Source: Agriotes lineatus
Lineage: Eukaryota; Arthropoda; Insecta; Coleoptera; Elateridae
DNA length: 64,000 nucleotides
Reading direction: 5' to 3'
NCBI GenBank assembly: GCA_940337035.1
Contig: OW679202.1
Coordinates: 46,393,763 to 46,457,762, forward strand
Of this stretch, positions 57,243 to 64,000 are shown one piece after another. The first letter of the stretch is position 1. Each line of letters opens with the position of its first letter. The notes under the pieces are model-generated. The model saw only the letters and a program-made list of their open reading frames with translations. It was not told where the DNA came from and did no database searches. The translations under genes and the position numbers were made by a program.

Positions 57243-60200
57243 AATAACTACTGAAAAACATATTGGACCGAAATTTTTAAGTTCAACGAACTTTCTTTAG
57301 AACTACGTGAACATAGATCACTGCATAGTTCCAAAAGGAATCTTAAACATTTTTTTTAACAAATCGCCTGATGAATTTTCTTCGGTCATAAATTAATGCG
57401 TGAGGCTGTGTATGTCTAAATTATTATTATGTTAAACCCAACAACCTACGAACAGGCTTCGCCTTTGTAGGTAAATAATAATTATAATACAAGTTTAAAT
57501 GTTACTTATTATCATTTATTGCAGTTAATAAACCATATTCTATCCTATTCTATTAGTTATTGAAATTTAATCAGGCGCAGTCTATATTTGGAAATACTCT
57601 CTTTAAATTTTTCTGATTCTTCCCTTCAGGATATCAAACCCACTCCACTTCGAAAACCACTGGTCCAGACAAGCAAAATAAATCCGAAGACGGGAAGTCG
57701 ACAAGATGAAAAAATACTACCGCTCGAAAAAGGTGTCTAACCAATTTTGCTATATATTTTGTAAGTCGCAGCACACAGACTCCACGTGATGCCCTTGATA
57801 GAAAGGACGCTATCAGCTGATGCTGAAAACCCTGAATTTGGAGCGACATGAAACGAAATCGGCTGCGAATGCGGTGAATGATACAAACATTGAATTAAGT
57901 TATTATTTTATTTTGCTGTCCGTGAAATATGGTGTCATCCTGCTGGACACGACGAACCGCCGAATTGTCGTCATCAATAAAAAATTTATCAGCCGCGTGA
58001 GTGAAGCCCGCAACGGGGGTCAGTCCTGGGGTGTGCTTTGCTCATAAATAACAAAACGACTTTCAGATTGCTCCAAAAATATTAAGTAAAGTATTAGCGC
58101 TCGTTTAAATTGCTGTTGAATGACTCGTGAAAGTAGCTTTCAACTAGATGCGATTTTCTGTTTATTCCGCGTCGTTTGTGGCATTTAGGAAAAGCAAATT
58201 TCGTACTATACAGAACAATTGCTTTGCTCTCGATTTTCAGTTGCCGGAGAAAGCTGGAAACACATATGCGAAGTGGAACAAACACGGAAAATCGACTTTT
58301 CTTCACCATTTGCATAAGGGAGGAAGTGCCAAACAATATCGTGATTCTCACAGTAAAATAAGTGGAAACTTACTGCAGCGAATTTGAATTTAAATATTCT
58401 TTTTGCTTCCCAAAAGAACTTTCAGTAAATTGCTTCCCATGATATTTATATATATATTCGGTTTTCAGCGTTGGTTGTCGTTTTCCAATTCGATCCCGCT
58501 TTTGCCGCAATCCCTTTTCGATGATATTTATTAATGGCTACAATCATGACGAAATACAAAGTGCTTAATTTCAAATTAACAAAAATTGCTTTAAATTACA
58601 TATTAAGTTTTCTTCCAAAACGTTTAGTTATTAAAGTATGCACTTTAAACTACCATCATCGATTAGGTAATTGTCCAATAAACTTCCAGCTAACTTCACA
58701 GAAAAGGGTAAGAATGTAAATTTTCTAAAGAATGGGAAAATTACTGAACTCTACAATAACAAACAATCAATAAAAGAATACTGCTCCAGCAACTTTCAAA
58801 TCGATTATGTCTCCAAGCTTAATCATGTCTTCAGAAATAATGTTTTTCAAGACCTTGCAAGTTGTTGCTCAGGACTTGAGCTCAGGAGACAAGTTCTTTA
58901 ATATTTGATACGCTGAAGACGCTGACGTAAAACTTCCACTAAAAATAATATAACATTCTTTAACCTTCTCTATCTCAGTATGTATTTCTCTACAAAAATT
59001 ATTTACACCTCTAACATAAATAGTTGAACATTTAAAATTTAACAAGTCCCTATGCTGAAACGGCAAAAAGTTCTTAGAACTTTGCTTAGCCAAACATAAA
59101 CATATTCCATAAAGTTTTATAAGTTTACAAATATTTTCTGAACAAAGCATATTATTGCACATAAATTCTTGAAAAATTTTGAAAAAAGATTTTTATGAAT
59201 ATGAAATGGAATCAAAAACATAATAAGTTTTTGGCACCGCACAAGCAAAGCCATATACAGAATAATTAAACTAACAGTTCGAGCAAGAGGAAAGGTAATT
59301 TCCACTCGTAAAATTCCAGGATTTGAGTTTTACGAACATGAATGGGCGGCTGTTGCAGCCTTTTCGGCTATTTCGGGAATACCACAAATTACCGCGGCTC
59401 TCACTGCTAACATAATCGTGGCGATAGTAACGTCCCTCAAACAAGGTTACTAAAACAGCAATTAGGCATTCCTCACGAATGCATTGTGCAAAGCCCAATT
59501 GTGAATTCCAGTCGAGAAAATGCGTTAGAGCTGGATTTTGCAGAAGAATTATAACCCACGCGTACGGTTAGTTGATTTAGTAGTATACTGCCGCTTCGAT
59601 TATCATCGTTTTCCGGTACCTAAAACGTTAACAATAATAATTAACTCTGAATTAGGTATCAGTTAAGGGTATAATTCACTTACTCGTGTGACAAATTCGT
59701 AGCCCAATTTCCAACTTTGATTTCAATGCCAAGCAACGCCTAGCAAGTTTCTATGGTTTTATGATTCTGACCAAGTATACATTGTGCCATTGTTCACTGT
59801 CATACTAGGCGCGGCAGCAACGGCCAATCTTCGTGACTTACCTCAAGAGATCTCAATATTTTCTATACACCCTCCAAGTGCAGGTAATTCCCGCTTTATA
59901 GATTCTCATTTTAGGAATTTCCGGATTTTCGATTTTATTTCAGTTATTTCAAATGTTCCGCCAACCTGTAATTGTGTGCGCGTGCGTTTATATATTCAGG
60001 CAGACAGAAATAACTCGTAAACTTGGGAACTACCTACATTATAATTATATCAGAAGAATTAGAACCGTTAAGTATCAACATATATCTATAGTCACAGTTG
60101 CGATAAACAAAAACAAATGGAATTCATTTTCATATAAACGAGCACGAGAATGATAAATTCTTAAGACAGCTGAAGCAAGTTCTATCAATTTTATTCCTAC

Positions 60201-60399
60201 ATCTTTGAAATTTTAATATACATGAAAATTGTGTATCTATCAGGATTTTAACAATTTATATCCATAACGATTTCTGAAAAGTACAGCATTTTTTAATTCG
60301 TCCACAACATTATCATACTATCATCAACCTGCTGGTATTACAGCCTTTAGTGGGAGCTATCATACAACACGGTGTGAGTATCAAATAACTAGACAAGTC
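57243..60399. other. Anonymous AT-rich sequence
   Basis: Open frames up to 97 codons, none recognisable. No inverted or direct terminal repeats were spotted. Confidence 0.45.
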
Positions 60400-62080
60400 C
60401 GGGAAATGTGCACGCTCACCCTGGAAATCGGAAGAAACAGGCTAAAGGCCACGGCTCAGATACCCTCAGGGAGGGGGCGGGGTCCTAAAACGAAACACCA
60501 CAGGGCAAGCGTGTTGAGGTATATATAGGGTGTTACCAAATAAAATGGGCGCCACAAGATCCAAGTCCAAGAGACCCACGTTTAACCGGACCTTGAGGGT
60601 CAAACAGGGCGAAAAGCTACTTTTGGAAACCACAGCACAGCGACAAACACAACAACCTACCTGAAATGCTCATCCGCCACGTCAGGGCCTCACTTCACAT
60701 CGATCGAAACACAGTGACAGAGTCACCCTGTAAACAAACATGCACAAGACACAAGGGAAAAATCATAAGCCGGTACAGTTAATACATCTATTGGGTCACT
60801 TCACATGACCACACAACAACTTACAGTAGTACCGATGTAGTCGGCACGTATAATAATTTGAAATAACGATTTAACGGGACACACCCAGCTGGAAAGCACT
60901 CTACCTAAAAGTTGCGGTGCAAAGCTGAACCGAACAACAAATCCAAATCGGTTCTAGTTAAACATCGGCTTAGGCCTCAACAAGTATAACGCGCAAGCAT
61001 GAAATTTGTATTTGAGTTCAAGTGACCAGAACGCACTGACTTGCAGCAAAGCAATTTAAAACATCAATCGTTAAATTTGTACCAGAGTGTACTATGCATT
61101 AATTAAGCGTCAAGCGCAGACTTAAGAGATTAATTGACGAAAACAAGGCTGCCTTTCAGCACTGATTTTTAGAACACAAACGTTAAATTTGTACTAGAGT
61201 GTACTATTGCATTAATTAAGCGTCAAGCGCAGACTTAAAAGGTTAAATGACAAGAACATGTTGGCGAAATAGTCTATTACACAGATTTACCTTATTACCT
61301 AGCTCGGCCTTCAGATGAGCGATGGCATTCACAACAGCGTCGGCATGTCGCTACGCTCCTGTGTGCTTGGCAGAGACGAAATTCTGCGAGTCCTACAGAA
61401 TCCCCTCGCAATAAGCGTGGGTGAAATGTGTCAAATGCCCCCTTGGCAATTACACGGATAACAGCGTGGCCGTTGGATGGGTCACTAAGATAAAGAATCC
61501 CGCCTCACATACGACGAAGGAAATGGGCTTCAACAGCCTACGTACGAACTGATGACCACAACGACCCGCAAACGGACATCGCCATGCAACACGAGTGCTC
61601 ACAATCTTTACCAAGAGCCGTCTGCCACAAAACGAGAAACTTAAAAACACTTTGCTGAATCAGCACAAACGGAATTTCGGGCGTCTCCACGCCGAAGAGT
61701 GAAGACGTTCGCACAACTTGCAATGTCGACTGTCTTATCCGGCGACCCGAGGCTGAATGACTCAACACAGACGCTAACAGAGCTTGACGCTCAAATTCCT
61801 GCTTAACAGATGCGACCAATAGAAAGGCCCGATGACGAACAAGTCGTCTCGGTACGATAGAGAACGACAGATGCTTTTTCACTTGCTCTCATTGAATAAA
61901 TTTTAAATAACTTAGAAAACAGACGCTCTACAATAAAAGGGACAAGCAGCTGCATAAAGCGATGAAGTAAAGGTTGGCGCGGCGCGCTAGGCCGTTAAAT
62001 TAAGTCGAAAGCCACGCTCGTGTCTGAATCTTTGCGGGATGCGAAAAGCTGTCGTATAAAAGATACTATTATGCCGAAAC
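60400..62080. other. GC-raised block with an internal direct repeat, possible decayed retroelement
   Basis: This is the longest stretch of near-balanced composition in the window, with abrupt edges. It contains a 113-base-spaced direct repeat (61061-61144 and 61174-61258). On the reverse strand TGGCGCCC at 60547-60554 resembles a retroviral-type primer-binding site, but no LTR pair could be found. A 114-codon reverse-strand frame (61538-61882) shows no known domain. A decayed LTR element or host regulatory DNA are the alternatives. Confidence 0.35.
61061..61258. repeat. Two 84-base direct repeats
   Basis: Unit 1 (61061-61144) and unit 2 (61174-61258) share CGTTAAATTTGTAC, AGAGTGTACTA and GCATTAATTAAGCGTCAAGC almost unchanged. 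Differences are a few substitutions and single-base indels. The spacer between them is about 30 bases. Confidence 0.9.
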
Positions 62081-63808
62081 GGGTCTGAGATACAGGCGGA
62101 CTCGCCAATTCTGTACCAAAACTGCTCTAGATAAGATGGTTATGTAGTTAACTGAATTACGGAAAAATATAAAATGGCCTGACACTTTATTACTTTTATT
62201 ATAATTCGATATAACTCAATATTATAGTCTTCCGGATATACCATTCTCATTAACGGAGTCATATTTCTTTTTATAGTTTTTCCACTCGCATTATAGCAAT
62301 TGATCAATTTGACCGAAATGCTGCATTTCGAACAATATACGTAAAGAAATTTATAATACTAAATGTCAGCCATCGGCCTATAGTAACAAAGGGAGATAAG
62401 AGAAGGTATTTGTTTCCTCAAACTATGATACAGATATTCTCCAATAATAACCGCTCGTGTAGTTTTTGCGATTGATAAGTAAACCTAATAAGGAAATCGT
62501 ATCACTGTTTCAATTTTGTATCAGTCTATAACAATACCGTTTACTTACTGGATTTGACCATGTTGGTCGCTAATAGTGCTTTCTCTCAACATTGTCTTCT
62601 TTTCGTGATTCAAACGTTAACTGGGGTTTCTCACGGTGATATGAATACTTTGATTGGAAGGACTGGTCTATGAAACCAATAACCTGGTTAAAAACATCTG
62701 CTACACACAATGTTATGATAACACCAGAGTTATTATAAAAATTGGAGGCTGAAATTCTCGGGTCATATAATCGGCGCTCCCAGCTAATCTTCTTCAAGAT
62801 ACTTCAATGATGTAGCTCGACGCCAAGACTCCATAAAGAGTCAAGTCATCCAAGGAAGAGTAAGAGGCTGTCGTTCTCGAGGCAGATATCGTCCAACACG
62901 CTAAGTGGCTCAAACCAAAATTCTAATTAATACAAAGCTACGGAAACATCAACCAGCAAAAAAAATAGAGAAACATGAAAAAATAATATAGATTGCACAC
63001 TAATGAAACATTGTCATTTTCTTCATTTAGCATTCTTTATAATAGTAGATTCATCCATTGAATACTACCTTGCCTATTTCTAACCACTCCGATACGTAGC
63101 TCAAATTCTTGCATTACCTCCTTTTTCTCTACCTAGCCAATCTATCGCATTTCAATTGTAAAATTTTGGTAACCATGCAATATAACCAAATGAACGTATA
63201 CTGTTACCAGTATCTATGGATGAGGTCATGCTCCTACGATAAAAGCAAGCTCCCCGTATAATCCCGTATAATCGAAAAATTTGATGAGAATTCATCGTTA
63301 CGTCACTATACCACTTTCTTAACACTCACCACTTAGACTCAACCTTACAGATATGTTAATTTCCAAAACTTTGCAAGCCAAAACTATCTGGAATTTGTTC
63401 ACTTTACAAAATAAAAACCTTCTACACCGATATAAGAACCTTTTATAATGATATAGTTTGAGTTAATATCTCGCTACTTATGCGTGTTTTTCAATTTCGT
63501 ATTAGTCTACCCATCTATCAGAAATATAGTTTTTTAACATATTTGTTTCCGATGCGTTGCAGCTTGATCTTAATAGCGTGTTGGTGAAGTGGCAAAACAT
63601 CTCTATTATTCTTTTTAAACAATTGTAACAAGAGTCTTGTAATAGATCATCGTAAACCCTGGAAGAATTCCAACATTCGAGGTTACTCGTTTTCTGGTAA
63701 ACCAAGCAGGAAAAAGTTTGCCAAATTTCGAAGGAACAAATAATAGGCAGCGCCGCATAAAAACAGTTTGCAACCTTGAGCCGCTTTATCATGTTTAGTC
63801 AGAAATCA
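62081..63808. other. Anonymous AT-rich sequence
   Basis: No feature could be supported. The reverse-strand frame of 96 codons at 63502-63792 has no recognisable motif. Confidence 0.45.
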
Positions 63809-64000
63809 GGGAGCTGCGTAACGCAGTTGGGAAAGCGCTAGGCTTGCATTAAGCAAGTCCTTGGTTCGAATCCCGCAGGGGTCGGATTTTTTCCGCAGCC
63901 TTGGCGATTGGAATCGGGCTCGGTGAGACCATTCACAGTTGGGCAGCAAATTAACTGTGCTCTACTCAGAACCACAAATCTAAGATATAGAGTAACAAGG
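63809..64000 (+). mobile_element. tRNA-derived SINE, cut by the window end
   Basis: The head has an A box TAACGCAGTTGGG (63819-63831) and a perfect B box GGTTCGAATCC (63863-63873). The central stem GCTTG/CAAGT encloses the loop CATTAAG, which would place TTA at the anticodon and lacks the universal U33. The acceptor arm and T-stem do not pair properly. It is therefore a SINE head, not a working tRNA. A body of more than 110 bases follows (CCGCAGCCTTGGCG onward) and runs off the window. Confidence 0.6.

Noticed and set aside
60547..60554. Retroviral-type primer-binding site (TGGCGCCC on the reverse strand)
   Set aside because: No flanking LTR ends, no second LTR and no gag or pol homology could be found, so the octamer alone does not support a call.
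61538..61882. 114-codon reverse-strand open frame as a gene
   Set aside because: It lies in a GC-raised block where stop codons are rarer, with no known domain.
63809..63888. Functional tRNA gene
   Set aside because: A and B boxes are good but the acceptor arm does not pair, the T-stem is faulty, U33 is missing and the anticodon-like triplet would read a stop codon. SINE origin is preferred.

Overview
This 64 kb window is AT-rich, intron-scale eukaryotic DNA, almost certainly from an arthropod and most likely an insect. The evidence is the mix of decayed transposable elements: Jockey-clade and RTE-like LINEs, a Penelope-like element with a GIY-YIG domain, piggyBac, hAT, Tc1/mariner-like and Helentron-like elements, and several tRNA-derived SINE heads. 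I found no intact host gene, no functional rRNA or tRNA gene, no CRISPR array and no bacterial operon structure. Every open frame over about 90 codons is either a recognisable transposon relic or has no feature I can defend. Exact species is not decidable by eye.

Layout. 1-1409: the right part of a giant foldback element, split by a Helentron-like element at 443-1125. 1410-14500: mostly anonymous AT-rich sequence, with a GC-rich island (about 3640-3980), two copies of a dispersed repeat (4290-5300 and 10790-11345), a frameshifted Pro/Gln-rich coding relic (5450-5880), a 13-G run and a SINE. 14502-15091: a Tc1/mariner-like deletion derivative with about 140 bp inverted ends. 17110-18822: a complete 1.7 kb foldback element of the same family as the one at the left edge. 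22571-24270: a Helentron-like element split by an RTE LINE with a 6 bp target duplication. 28804-29493: a Penelope-like C-terminus with a single stop codon. 31955-35400: a Jockey LINE with its endonuclease deleted, interrupted by an opposite-strand LINE and followed by a SINE head. 48325-49530: two Helentron-like copies in tandem. 52634-55755: a four-layer nest in which two tandem copies of a piggyBac transposase 5' region carry, respectively, a 475 bp solo LTR and a 1.86 kb hAT element with a perfect 8 bp target duplication; the hAT in turn contains a near-perfect hairpin MITE, a Helentron-like element and a second hairpin. 56304-57242: a Helentron-like copy with an internal duplication. 60400-62080: a GC-raised block with an internal direct repeat. 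63809-64000: a SINE running off the window.

How the parts relate. The most coherent signal is a multicopy non-autonomous family (six copies) that combines short inverted subterminal repeats, a 3' hairpin next to a T-run, a variable GTCY microsatellite and an internal tRNA-like module. This is the architecture known from DINE-1/HINE (Helentron-derived) elements plus an extra pol III-like box. The nests allow insertions to be ordered in time: piggyBac before hAT and solo LTR; Helentron-like before RTE; foldback before Helentron-like; Jockey before the antisense LINE.
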